Shown here in pieces: positions 38,401 through 50,400 of a stretch of DNA of 64,000 nt. The stretch's first letter is position 1. Each line of letters opens with the position of its first letter. Made by a program: the position numbers and the translations under genes. Location of the stretch: contig JAKCOZ010000021.1 of the NCBI GenBank assembly GCA_022605955.1, positions 10,770,501 through 10,834,500 of the forward strand, given 5' to 3'. Source of the stretch: Rallus limicola. Lineage: Eukaryota; Chordata; Aves; Gruiformes; Rallidae. Below the pieces are notes generated by a model. The model was not told the origin of the DNA and searched no databases. It saw only the letters and a list, made by a program, of their open reading frames with translations.

Positions 38401-38642
38401 TGTGCTCCCTGCTGTTGCTGTCCTGTTTTGGTGCTGTGGTAATTCACCTCGTCACGGTACCCACGTGCTGTCTGGATGTATAGGTATGGGACACCCAGGA
38501 TGCTTCCCTAATGAATTTCCTCCACTTCTGCAGGACAAGCCATGTGTGTCCACCATCAGAGGAAGGCTGGGTGCAGTTCCTAACTGGTGCAGTAGATCAC
38601 AACATGAACAAAATCAAGAACTTCACGCAGGGTCAGCTATAG
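32459..38642 (+). CDS. CCNDBP1: CCNDBP1, cyclin-D1-binding protein 1 (GCIP/DIP1/HHM; complete)
   Basis: CCNDBP1 is a helix-loop-helix protein without a basic region. It binds cyclin D and Grap2 and restrains CDK4/RB signalling and bHLH factors. Eleven exons join in phase to 335 aa (human 360): 32459-32525, 32601-32660, 33279-33358, 33964-34045, 34500-34596, 35728-35801, 36110-36186, 36650-36903, 37297-37357, 38326-38372 and 38534-38642. It begins MEAREPLRDLRGAL. Recognisable blocks are VATVYYWLPKGQG, VRDATTEVVEGMIQL, GGVWEACEQV, the acidic YSDIMEDEELGFRG and AAKLASVLKKVLEITK. It ends KIKNFTQGQL. The protein is almost entirely helical with acidic loops. The ATG is the first in-frame start in a GC-rich leader. 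In mammals CCNDBP1 is next to EPB42, and so it is here. Confidence 0.95.
34800..35340. repeat. Unidentified repeat-like segment in CCNDBP1 intron 5
   Basis: The first part is rich in ggtcag/aggtcag words. The rest reads like a degraded interspersed element, but I do not recognise its family. No coding signal is convincing. Confidence 0.3.
37741..37885 (+). mobile_element. Degraded CR1 LINE 3' fragment in CCNDBP1 intron 9
   Basis: Blocks such as 'gtggaatctccatctttagc', 'aatactcaaa' and 'tgtgctagatgactcccagg' match the 3' region of CR1 elements in sense orientation. It is short and diverged. Confidence 0.65.
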
Positions 38643-38907
38643 CCCATCTGTGTGTGTTGCTGCCATGGGCTCTGGTGAATGCTTTTCCACTGAATCTCGC
38701 TGTTCTCTGCCTACCAGGAGAATGATGAACAATGTTTTTAGGAGAGAACGTTACTGCCACTTGGCAAAACTTTCCCAGGAAGTTGCTTTTTGCCATTGCA
38801 GAAGATGTCATTTTCCTTGGATTCCTGGGATGGCACGGTGCTGTGTCTCAGTGCTGCAAATGTGCCCCATTCTTCAGATGTTCCAACTGCTGTGGGGTTC
38901 AAGGAAC

Positions 38908-38913
38908 AATAAA
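38908..38913 (+). terminator. CCNDBP1 poly(A) signal AATAAA
   Basis: The hexamer lies 266 bases after the CCNDBP1 stop codon on the sense strand. Confidence 0.7.
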
Positions 38914-39362
38914 ATATTGCTAGATTTGCATGAGTGGCTTTATCTCTTTTCAGGTGGCAGAGGACATGTGCAGAAGGAAAGGGTCTTGCTGCTTTTGCAA
39001 GCAGCCTGATGAACCATTAGAAAATACGCAGCTTTGAGAAGAGTAAATTCTCTTCCTCTTCCCTGTTTCCTCAGAAATGAGTAGAAAATGCTATTTACCG
39101 CTCTACTGATGTCAAAAGATCTGTAAGGACTTTGAAGTTCTAGGATATTGGGTTTTTTTGCCACAGGTAGTGAAAAATGCCTGAGCAGTGGAGGGGTTCA
39201 GCACATCCACGTGGTGAGAAAACGCAGCACCTGCTCGAGCATTTAGCCTGTCTTGGTGACAGGAAGATTCAGCTTCTAAAACTGGAGAGCAGGCACAGTG
39301 GCAGATCAGAGAGAGCTGAGTGTGTATGAATAAGCAAAGTCAGGCATGGTTTTAAATAGAAC
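38914..39362. other. Convergent CCNDBP1/EPB42 spacer
   Basis: About 450 bp lies between the two converging poly(A) signals. I see no gene or clear repeat. Confidence 0.6.
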
Positions 39363-39368
39363 TTTAAT
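39363..39368 (-). terminator. EPB42 poly(A) signal ATTAAA (variant)
   Basis: Minus-strand ATTAAA lies about 93 bases past the EPB42 stop codon. It is the common variant signal, and no AATAAA is closer. Confidence 0.5.
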
Positions 39369-39460
39369 TACTGTTAACATCTCTGCTTGCCTAAGATGGG
39401 GGCATAGATCATGACCACCCTTCCGTAACCAGGACAGCAGGACCTGTTCTGAGCTGGGCA

Positions 39461-42400
39461 TCAGGCAGCTGCAACATCAGTAGTTTTGTAGCTCTTCAGG
39501 TCCTGGAGTTGAAGGCAGGTAAGATGTGCAGTGAGTCTCCTGGGCCCTGTCTGGGTAGGGGTGAGTGGGATTTGCAGCTTTTCAGTGCTCTTTGGTTGCA
39601 CAGAGCCCAACCTGGAAGGAGAAAGGATTCTATGGAAGCTCACCTGTATTTCCAGTTCCTGGGGACCAGGAGACTTCACTAGAAGGGAGCATGGTGCCAA
39701 AAATATGAAAGGGAAGAACAGAAGGCAGCAAGCAGTTATCTGAACTGCCACAGTGGACCTGTGATGTGACAGTAGTTGGGGAGGGAGATCCAACAGGAGG
39801 GTTGAACTCCCCACGGGGCTATCTAAGGTTACTTGGTCCTAATGCAGCTTCTTGAGAGAAATGTGGGGTTTTCCATGTGAAAGAAAGCATGCCTTTTTGG
39901 CTGCCTCTTGGCTAAGTCAGGTTTGCCCTGTTCTTCAGTAGAGAGACAGAAGATGCTGTTAAAATTGTACCCAGGGACTGTCTTTACTGCTGACAGTGGG
40001 TGATGGGTGGAAAGACGTGTCACAAGCAGTACAGTTTTACTGCCCTTGTGGACTTGCACCCGCTTGTGGTGGGTAACTAAAACTCAGTTATTTCTCAACA
40101 GTAAATGTTTTCTGAATGTCTTAGCTCATTTCAGTGACCTGTAACCACTGTCTTATTTAATGTACATTTCTGACTAGGTCTTGTGGTACTTGTTCCCCTT
40201 TTTGTGGGCAGAGGGCTTTCCTTCTGCTTTCTGGGCTTCAGGCTTGAAGCTTTCACAAATGTCATACTGGCTTCAACTTGTGTATAACACATCTGGTGGA
40301 AGTGCTGTTACCTGGCTTTTCTCCTTTTCAGCATGAAAACCATCTGTAATATCTGTAAATAAAAGTCAGAATGCCTGGGTCCTTCATTCTGTACCAGTCC
40401 CTTCCTGCTGTGTTGTTGCCCACTTATTTTTGGGGACAGCTTTTCCTGTGCAAGTGTTTCTCTACCTTGTTCTGTGTCTCTTCTCCCCTTTATCATTCCT
40501 GGATCCATCAGTTTGCACTTACCTGTACTTCCTCTGTCTGTAAATGAGCCCTCGCCCTGTGACCACTATCACACACTTCTCCAGGGGGTCAGTGAGAGGG
40601 TTCAGGAGGCTGATCTTTGCTGTGCTTGGCTGATACTGGACCATATTTTCTGGAAACTGTTGAAAGAAGGAAACAAGCTGAAACTGAGAGGAGGAAGGAG
40701 ATTATTTTGTGATCAAAGAGAGAAATGATTTATTTTTGGTGCCAAACATCTCAGCCTGAGCCAGAAGAGGCAAAGTCCAATTTGTTTTCTTCTCAACTAT
40801 AGTCTTCTGCTGCAGTTTCCTTCTGCAGCCTCTGATTTCCAGACTGGTGGTGAGTGAGCTGGGAGTCACTGGGATTTCCTTATGCTCACACCCAGAGAAG
40901 GTGGAAGCAGGAGGACTGTATTCAGTAGTGTGGCACAACTTACCTTTCCTGAGCTGATGTCTCAGTGCTTTGAAAACAGACAGCAGGAGGAGGAGAGCCA
41001 CTCAAGCCAGCAGAAATTGTTTGCTGCTAAGGACTATGGAAAGCTGTTCTCACACCACTGCAGTAGCAGTGTGACAGAGCAATCTAACCTCGATAGTGAG
41101 AGGGGGATCACAAATGCTGATCTCTTCCTGAGCGAAGTACATGTAGGAGTCCTTGTCCCTCAGCGTGGCAGTCAGCCTAAGCAGGTGGTTCTCTCCCAAC
41201 TCTTTTCCGTACCGTGAGCAAGGGACAAAGACCTTCAGGGTGCTGGCTGGAATAGAGAGTGATGGAATACAGATGACAATGCAGGTGGTAAGTACAGCCT
41301 GGTCTTGTACCTGACACCTGTGAGTGTTTAGTGCTCAACATAGTACAGAAAGCTGCAGCACTTAAATCCTTAAGTGATCCCAGTTGGATCTCCAGATTCA
41401 AAATATCTAAGGCAATGTTGCCAAAGTGGTTTATTTCAATCACCTACAACCAACTATCCAGCCAACCAAGCGCATTGTTCCTGAAGTGAGAGGGCTACAC
41501 ACACCGTTCTAGCCATGCACCCAGTAGAGCCCTTACCTTCATTGCTTTTGAGGGTAAAATCAAACTTCTCCTTCCAAAGCTGGGTAACAGGCACACCATT
41601 ATACTGTAGAGACTGGGCCCCGAGTACCAGGTGAGTAGCCTTTTCTTCACCACTGTAGTTAAACACTTCAATGGAAAGTGGAACATCTTGTCCCAGTAGC
41701 TGAGAACTTTCTGACTGGAGCTGGATGAAGAGGTTAACTGGCTCTTCAAGGGCAGTAGGAATGGAGCTAAAGTGTGTTTCGCTGCTGCTGCTGGTTGTAT
41801 GAAGTTTCTTTGTCTTTCTGTAGACTTTGTCAAGTACTTCTTTTTCCTGAAGAGAACCTGTCACAGAAAAGGGAGCATGGAATTTAGTATTCTCTCCTGT
41901 TTGTGTCAAGCAGTAAATGCAGGATGGCATTGGGTTATCCTGGCACTACTGTAGGTAACTCTAAGAGCATTGAGAAATACCCTGTTGTGCTTCTGGTTGG
42001 AGTAGTTGGAGAATTTCAGCAGTCAGAGTATTCATTGGATGTACCTGAAAAATTCTGATTGGAAAGATTTGGCATAATTTTTGAAGCCTTGTGGTGCTAA
42101 CATCTGCCAGAATGAGAGGCAGTTGCCTCTCTACCCATAACTAGCTGTGGCACGGCACTGTGGTCTCTTGTGATGGACTGCAGCCAAGGAGACACCATGG
42201 CATAGGCTAAGATGAGATGGTAGAGCTGAGTCAGGGAAGGACCACTCACTAACAGATTCTGAAGGGGAGGTACTTTTTGAGGGAGAGATTTAGACAATAT
42301 CTGGGAGCACAACAGGCCTTTGCAGAAAGCTGGGGTCTGAAATAATCTCTGTATATGTTGCAGGGGTAATGGGAGGTGAAAGTGCAGAGTGTACCTGTAA

Positions 42401-45400
42401 CAGAAATCAGGAAAAAAGGTTTTCCAACCATGAAAATGCCTGGTGAAGAAAAGGCTGGCCTGGATAGCCAGTTAATGTAATTAAGCAGGATAAAACCTGG
42501 GGTGTGACCTGTGCTTTGGTTCTGTAGACAGCAAAACAAGGTGTTCCTGTGCCATTCAGGAAGGGGAAGTAGTGCAGGATGGATGACCCCAATACTCTGG
42601 TAAGGCTCTGCTCTCCAGGCCTTTACTCGTCGCTTGTAGCACTGCCAGGGAACACGCTCAGCCACTTGCCCACCCTGTACCTTCAGGATACTTGTAGCTC
42701 TGTGTGATATCCTCGCAGCGCTCACTGCCCACACCCTTGGTGCTGATGTTGTTGCCAGTGTACTTTGTGCTACCAAGAGCTGGCTTGAAGGTGTCATCTG
42801 CTTTCTGTATCCAGACCTGGCACTTGGCATTGATGGCAGCAAAGAAGTAGCAGACATCATAATCAATGTCTGTGTCCCCGTCCTTGATGGCTTTAACAGG
42901 GGCTGGCCCGCAGAAGGATGGACCTGAAGAGAAAATGTGGTCTAGTTAAGGTGCTTAGATGTTTTACTACATAGACCTGTGCCTGGTTTAGACCTATACT
43001 GGGAGAGGAGAAGTGTCTAGTTTAGGAGGACATTAGGAAGCAGTGCTGTGACAGAGCTCAGACACAAACCAGGCATGGTTGATGATTTAATGCTTAAAGT
43101 CAACAGGATGAGTCACTGTCCTTTTGCATCCTTCCATTGGAAGCTGGGGAAGGGAGGAATATCAAACTGCTTTATTTGCTCCTTGCTCCACTCCCCCTCC
43201 ATGTCTCCAAGCCCATCTCTGATACCTTACCTTCACTTTTTTCCTGGCAGGTGGCATCCAGTGCCTGCCACCCGCTGTACTCAGGTAGCAAGTCTGCTCG
43301 AGCCATCCAGCATTCGTTCCAAACATGGAAGGTCCTGCAAGAGACATGCTTATCCCAAGGGACTGAGCCCTGAGATACAGTACGTTTTAGCCTAACTACA
43401 GCCAATCAATGCTGCTTGGTAAGAGCTCAGTGCATGTGGAGGAGAACAGAGACCATGTTTTTTGGCACAATTGGGGTTTCTCCAGTTGGACTGGGCTGTG
43501 TGGGCACTTTCCAATTTGGGTTGCAGTGATTTCTCAAGAACAGGTCACATAGATTGGATCTCAGCTGAGCTGTGTCCTACCCACTTCCTTGCATATCTCT
43601 CTCTTCCCCTCCTCCCCCGTCACTTCCTAGATCCAGGTTTGTCTCAAATCCTTGCTTGGGCCCTGACACGTTTTCTTACCAGACACGGGCACTCTGGGCT
43701 TGTGTAAGCAGTGTCCCATCTTCGTCATAGTACTCATCCACACTCAGGCTGGTGTCAGTGTTGTGAGCCCACGTGAAGCCTGTGACCACCCTGGTGGGAA
43801 TTCCCAGGCACCTCAGAACTGTGTGGAAGGAAGAGCTGTGAATCAGTTGAGCCTCCTGCCCTAAGGGTGCCTCTGCTGACAGGTGGGGAGGCTTTTATGG
43901 TGCTGGGCCTGTCAGGAATGGCACCAGGTCTGCTGTTGGGACTTTGCAAGAGGCCTTGCCCCTCAGGAGATAAGCTGTCATAGGTACATTCAGTGAAGGG
44001 TGTGTACTCCTACTCTCTTATCACAGAGTTAGCAGTGCTGAACATTGATGAGGAAACTGAGGATCTGCCTCTCAGCTAAAAAATAAAGGTTATAGTCCTG
44101 AGATCTGTGTTCCTCCAGGAATTTAGGCATATGCTAGAGGTTCTGCAGGCCAGATAAGGCTTTGTTCTACGCCAAAGTCTTTCAATCACCACTGTACCTG
44201 TACACATGACTGCAGCAAACACCCAGCACTGCCCGTAGTGGACAGGCTTGCCTCGGGATGCAAACCACTGCCGGAGGATGGGGCTGCTTCCCAGCCATTT
44301 GGAAGGGGGTGTCCCCTTATAGCACTGGCCGGTCTCACATTCTGTCAGGATTCCTTGAAGCTGATTGCAGTTCATCTGCAGGGAAGGAGGAGAGAAAGGC
44401 CGATTAAGGAATTGCATCTCTCTGGTAGGTACACATCATCCTGTTTGATGAAGCTGCTCCCAAAGGCAGATGAAACAAAAAAGGGCTTTTTGTGCAAAGT
44501 GTGAAGGTCATGGCTGAGCAGAACATGTGTGACAGTCTCCCCTGGGATTTAGCCTGTAAGTGTACTGTCACTGCTGAGAAACTCCTGGGAGTGCAGGAGG
44601 TGTTTGGAAAAGCCCTGGGCATGCTTTGGTCAGCAGGTTACCATAAGCTAGGATTGAGAAGATGCCAGCCTTTACCCTGTGTTTCAGAGCTCTCCTTACC
44701 ACAGAGGTCTCCTTACCATGGCAGCAACTGTGCGGCAGATGTAAACAGGGCTCTTGCGCCGGGTGTGATCCTTGTCTCGTTGATGGTGTTCAGCCACATC
44801 CAGCAGTATGAAGCAGATATCAAGAATATCCTCCTCCAACTGAAACAAGAACACATCTTTTCAGGAAACTTGGACTTAGCATCTGTTCTCTGGAGTCCCT
44901 GCAAGGGTTTTTTGCTGTGCAGATTACTTCTCCCTTTCTGCTGATAGTGTCATTTTATATAAGTCTTGTTTATGTGAGTGGGCTGCCAAGGAAAGCTCTA
45001 GGCAGAGACTTGGAGAGGGAGCACAACATACTGAAGGCAGACCTACAGCTCTATTGCAGCAAGGTAGGGAATGCATTAGCATGATACTGTGTCCCTTGAT
45101 TGAGTGGAATCAATGCTTTCTAGAGTGCTCTCTAGGTTGGCACAGAGATACTTTTGTGATCTGGTAGCACTAAAGGGGGATAAAATCCTGATTTAATCAC
45201 TAGCTGTGTCAGATGGCTTTGGGCAAATTGGAAGGTCTACTTGTCCTTGCTTTACCTGTAAAATAGAGACAACATTACCAAGCTCTGTTAGACACTTTGA
45301 TATTTGTTGATGAAAGGAAGACACACAAAGCCCAGATACAGATCAACGCATTTCTTTGTAGAGGACTAACTGAGAAGGTAGCTAAAATTACATATACTGG

Positions 45401-48028
45401 GTTGTGTGAGTTCATACACAGGTCCTTGTTCTCCTGCACAGTCTTAGACAAAGAGACTGAGTCCATCAGGTGAGTTACTTTATCAAAGCCACAGTATGGA
45501 AATGGACATCCTGTACACACAGGACATGTGTGCCCTTTCTCTGCCGGTGGCTGTAAGAGCACAGACATACTGGACCTCTTGCTTACCTGGCTGAAGTCCC
45601 AGGGTTGGTCTAGGACTGCATTTTCAGTTCCCCAGTAGATGACACCCTCTTGGTTTAAAATATACTCTTGCCGCTGTGCCTCATTACCCAGGAACACCTC
45701 ATCATCTAGATCAGAGGGAAAAAGCATTATGAAGAAAACATTCCTGGGCTCAGGTACACTTGCATCTCTCTTGCATAGGAAGGATTTTATTTTATTTTTA
45801 TCTCTGTTTCCTTGTTCAAAAAGCTTCTCTAAACCCAGGCTATTGCACAGGATACCTCTTCTACTCTCCTGGCTGTTGACTTCTCTAATCCTGAGAAAGC
45901 TACAGTGGCCTTCATCAGACCAAGTATAGCCTCAACTCAACTTGAAATCTTTATTATCAGAAACAATTTATCATTTTTTTTTTAGCAGGAAGACATGGCT
46001 CTGGCAGTGGAATACTCCAGAAAAGGGGCAGAAGTATTGAGGTAGGTAGCTTTCAGCTTTTATCAGCCCCTACCTCCTTCCTAAGGGGTTGTGAGGAGTG
46101 GGACAGGAGTGGTGGAGAGCACCTGCTGAGTCAGCCACCACCCCACGGAGACAGAGTGCCAGAGCTCAAAAGCTCTGTGAAGTGACTGATCCCAGCCTGC
46201 CGTCCTGCGTCTGACCACGTACCTTGGCACCAGGGATTAAAGAGAAGGGTGAAGTTGCCCAGGTGACAGTGACACTTGGAGGCATGTAAAAACAGAGCAT
46301 ACTGGCCGATGGGAGCATTGGCTGGTGCCTTCACAGTGACAGTCCAGAAGCATGGGTCCTGTTCTTCCAGTGCTGCACTCCACTGCCTCTGGTCCCTCAG
46401 GCCAGAGATGGGAAATTCAATCTGGGTTCCATCTGGTTTGGAAGGATTTTGTCCTGCAGCCAAAGAGATTCAATTGTATTTATTCCAGACCTGAATCCTC
46501 ACCCCATTCAGGGGTGCAGGGAACGTATCTGTATTTAGAGCCAGAGCTCTCCTTTCTTCTGAGAGAGTCTTAACCCTTTAGCAGCTTAATGCCTAGTGAC
46601 TCTTCCTGAGGTTAGTACTGCACATGGGGCTCCCTGTTTGAAAGGGGGATGTGAGTTTCATAGATCTGTAGAAACCAGGAACAGCCAGAGTGGTGCAGCT
46701 GTGCTGCTCCTGGGATTCAGCATCTGTAAAAGTCAGAGCCAAATGCTTAGGCTGTGGAAGAGCAGGCTGGGGCTGAGTGCCACTGTCCTTCTCAGGGGTC
46801 TTGCTGTTAGACCCTGTGACAGACGTCCATAGCAGACTAGCTGAGTTTGAACATTCCTAAACCAAAAACCACGAGAGAGAAGAGAGCCTGCGAGTATTCT
46901 CAGATCAGAGTCATGAACCTGCACTGGTTGGTGCTGCAGTGTCTCTTCTGTGAAGAGATTTGGTGTGACCCTGTGGTCCCAGCAGCAGAAGACTGAATTC
47001 TGCCTTTGGTAAGCAGTTCACCAGCCTCACTTCTAAATGTGGGCACCTCAGTCTAGCTCTGGAGATGGATTTTGCCACCTGCTCTGTTCTTCAGGTGAGT
47101 GGAGGACCAGAGCTCTGATAGGTATGGTAATGATATTACCTGTCTGTGCTATGAGGAAAGCCCGCTTCAGCTGCTTCAGGTAGCTGTGTACTGGAGCGGA
47201 GAACCTCACGGTGATAGTGAATGGCTGTCCCCGCCTCACCACAAGCCTTTCAGTGCTGATTTCCTGTGTGTGGTGGTTGTTGTTGTTCATTGTGATCCTG
47301 AGATTGCATTTTTGGAAGCTCAGACCTGTAGTGTGAGAAGATACAGAGCAAGTTTGGGGCAATGAGCTGCCTGCAGTCTGGCCCCACAATCCACTATGCA
47401 TTTCTCCACTCAGCACCCCTTACCTTTGAGACCCCCCTGCCTTGTTCAAGTGGCTAAAACAGTCATCTCTGCTTCAGTTTTATATTCTGTCTTACCCCCT
47501 CCATCCCCCGATCCCCGTCCTCTATGTGGAAGCAAACTCTTGACTTTGCTTCCAAACTTTCACACATCTGCCTCAGCTGCCTCCTACTGCTCCTGTCAAA
47601 CTCTGCTTAGGCATTGATATTGGGGTAGGTTTAGGTTAGATGTTAGGAAGAAATTCTGTACTATGAGGGTGGTGAGGCCCTGGAACTGGTTGCCCAAAGA
47701 GGTTGTGGAAGCCCCATCCCTGGCAGTGTTCAAGTCCAGGTTGGATGGGGCTTTGGGCAACTGGTCTAGTAAAGAGTGTCTCTGCCCATAGCAGGGGGTT
47801 AGAACCTTCCAACCTAAAGCATTCTATGATTCTATTTGCTGCCCCTTTCTGTGCAGTCCTCCCTGTGATTGGACTCCCTTGGCCTTCAGAGTGCTTTCAT
47901 GGCTCCTGCTCTGTAAGAAGCTGACATCTTCTACAAGCCTCATGGACACTGTCTTGGAGCAGGGACAACTAGTCTTCCTAACAGACAACTGGCAAATGAA
48001 AAAGTGGTTGTTGCTTACCTTGGCCCAT
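39461..48028 (-). CDS. EPB42: EPB42, erythrocyte membrane protein band 4.2, transglutaminase family (complete, catalytic triad present)
   Basis: In mammals, protein 4.2 is a catalytically dead transglutaminase linking band 3 and ankyrin to the red-cell membrane skeleton. Thirteen exons join in phase to 698 aa (human 691): 48028-48019, 47325-47140, 46453-46223, 45705-45587, 44839-44717, 44375-44198, 43818-43680, 43334-43231, 42923-42681, 41857-41537, 41246-41089, 40656-40523 and 39611-39461. Exon 1 encodes MGQ plus one base. EPB42-specific blocks are [47 protein letters not shown] and [16 protein letters not shown]. Domain order is N-terminal sandwich, core, two beta-barrels. Unlike the human protein, it has Cys273 (YGQCWVF), His332 (TFHVWNE), Asp355 (WQALDAT) and the core Trp250. 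MGQGLS fits an N-myristoylation signal. TGM5 or TGM7 is less likely because of the EPB42-specific blocks and the CCNDBP1 neighbour. Confidence 0.93.
47626..47837 (+). mobile_element. CR1 LINE 3' end in EPB42 intron 1
   Basis: Typical CR1 3' text is present: 'tgttaggaagaaattctgta', 'gaactggttgcccaaagagg', 'ttcaagtccaggttggatgg', 'accttccaacctaaa' and a terminal repeat of 'attctatgattctat'. It is antisense to EPB42. Confidence 0.9.
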
Positions 48029-48182
48029 GTCTAGTTCCCTGTACAGTGAAAGTCTTCAGCTCCTGCTTGCTCTGGTGGGCGATGGCACCTTCCTTCAGCT
48101 TTCTTTAAAAATTATCCCCTTGAAGGTTGTTTGCTTGACTTCTTTATGTAGGGTGGGACGTATATTGCCACGTCTCCTTCTG

Positions 48183-48229
48183 CTTATCTTACTGTCCTGC
48201 TGTGCAGAAGATGAGGACTCTTTTTATCT
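48183..48229 (-). promoter_or_regulatory. Paired GATA motifs upstream of EPB42
   Basis: Minus-strand AGATAAG at 48183-48189 and AGATAA at 48224-48229 lie 155-200 bp upstream of the EPB42 start codon. GATA1 sites would suit an erythroid gene, but such short motifs also occur by chance. Confidence 0.4.
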
Positions 48230-48744
48230 CTCAGGCCACACTAAAGAGAAGAAAGGGGTGGCTTTTCCTACTTACACATGAGGTTAAATTTGACAGCAGC
48301 ACATGAAGCCTTTAAAAGCAGCTAGTGACAATTTCTTCAGAGCTGTGCACTGGACCCCAGTGTTGGAAGTTAAAATCTTAACTTGGCTCTAAACAATGCC
48401 CAGGATGCACTTCAAATGTGAGTGTTGAAGGGCTGCTCTCCAGCATTGACCCAAAGCTATGCACATCCTAAACCCTTCAAGGGGTAAAAAAAAAAAAACC
48501 AAACACCACAAAAAAGGTCCATGCCTCCCTTGTTCTTGTGCCTAATTCAAAAAGTGCCACATCTCCCCAGCATACCCCTTTTTAGTGTTTCACAGCTTCT
48601 ACAAATCTGTGACCTCCATGCTTCCTAATGAAACTCAGAGCTTACACAAGGCAGCAATGTGCTTTCCAGAAAATTCTGAGTTTAGTGTCAACGTACATTT
48701 TTGGTATCAATTAGGTGTGATTTTAGTATGTGTCTTGAACTTGG

Positions 48745-48749
<5 letters not shown>

Positions 48750-48775
<26 letters not shown>
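48750..48775. repeat. (TA)n microsatellite
   Basis: About 13 perfect TA repeats. Confidence 0.95.
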
Positions 48776-50159
48776 AAGAGCAGTATATAATGACTGATTT
48801 AAGTGTATACAGACTGTAAGCCAATTAATAGACTCTGCTCAAGCCTCTAACTTCCTTGGTATGACCGGTGCTTTTAGATGCACCTTTGCAGTATACTTTT
48901 ATGAACACTGAAATCAGAGAGTGGCTCAGATACAAGCAGGTGTTTATCCCATCACCACTGCCTGGGAATGGCTGTGTATACGCACAGTGCCATCTCTTGG
49001 TCAGATTGGCAACTGCAAGTAGTGCTCACTGTAGGATGCACTTTGTAAACTGTGATCAGAGAACTACTTATTGTCCCTTTGTGTCTTTCATTACGCAGAA
49101 ACGGGCTAAAAAGGCCCATTGAAAAGGTCAATGGATCCACATTGCATCTGAAGAGTTTGCAGTCCTAAATTAGATACCCGAGGTTTTCCATCCAAGATCT
49201 GAGAGAAACAGGAATTGGAGACTACTGAGGGCAAGACACCCAACAGAAGTGCTGAGATTGTGAATCACCTTTCTGCCTGGAATAAGGAGTTCTCACACAC
49301 TGGTTTTCTTTCAGCTGTTTAAATGCTGTTCATGCCTGATCTATTGCCTGTGTTTGGTAAAGGCAAAGCCAAAGCCAAACCACTGTCACGTTACTGGTGG
49401 CACTAAAGTGGCCATTCCTGGATATTACAATTGTAGCTGCACTGTCAAAAGTTGAGCTTGGGTTGGTGCAGCAATTTAGTTGTAGGCAACCAGCAATTTG
49501 CAAATCTTTATGCTGGTGCTCTGAACTTTTAGGCATATTGGTAGGTACTGTTCTTTGCCTCACAGATTTGTTTCAGGGTGGTTCTTCATAAGGTTTCCAC
49601 ACAGCTATCACATAACTTCTCTTTGCTGGAGCTCCAGGAACAGTGCTCATCATGACTTTCTTTTGAAAAGACTGGGTTTGGTTTTTCCCTGAAAAATCCA
49701 CCAATCCTGTAACTCCTTCTCACTGATCTCCCCAGTCACAGCACTGACATCATACCAGGTTTATTTTTCAGGCTTCCTTCATTCTTGAAGTTAAAATGTG
49801 TGAGCTGAAGCTGTCCTTTATTATATGTATTCCAGCCAATTGTCCTGTATAGCTCCTGTTGTGAACATAGTTTTCTCATGCATTTCACTCATATTAATTG
49901 TGCTTCTGGTACTCACTATTGTTTGTAAAACCACAGTTGTAATTGACCAGCATCAGGGTGATTCCAACCTCTGAACCCGAGGCTGCAATATTGTTAGCAC
50001 CTGTGCCAGCATGTGTACCCTCATGGGCACAAGAGTCATGAAACCAACCCTGTGAAGTCCCTTGTAAGGATTTGGTAAGAATTAACATTCACCCGCTCAC
50101 AATTAACCACGGCCAAACCTATACTTGTCTCTAAAATGCAACAAAAGCGTAAACATGCA

Positions 50160-50400
50160 CGACTTGCTAGACTGGATCAGAGCAGAGGTTCATCCAGTCT
50201 AATCTGGCCTCTGACAGCACACTAGGCCAGGCGCCTCAGAAGAATGTGCATGAGCTTCACACCAGCAAGTGAGGCATCATCCTGTAGTTGATGATTTTCA
50301 AGACTGAGAAAGCCATGATATGCAAGATTTCATATCGCTCTTGAGTTCTTGTCAACAATAAACATTCTTTGCAGTGGTCCCCTCCTCTCTACTCTGCAAT
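50160..50400. mobile_element. Old CR1/L3-like interspersed repeat fragment
   Basis: The text 'agactggatcagagcagagg' and then 'ttcatccagtctaatctggcc' with 'ctctgacagcac' resembles a repeat common in reptile and bird genomes that I associate with CR1/L3-type LINE ends. The family name is uncertain. Confidence 0.4.

Noticed and set aside
40358..40363. Plus-strand AATAAA as an alternative CCNDBP1 poly(A) signal
   Set aside because: It lies within the oppositely oriented EPB42 gene, and a closer signal exists at 38908. It is possible but unsupported.
41454..41930. 158-codon minus-strand open frame taken whole
   Set aside because: It reads through the intron boundaries of an EPB42 exon. The real exon is 41857-41537.
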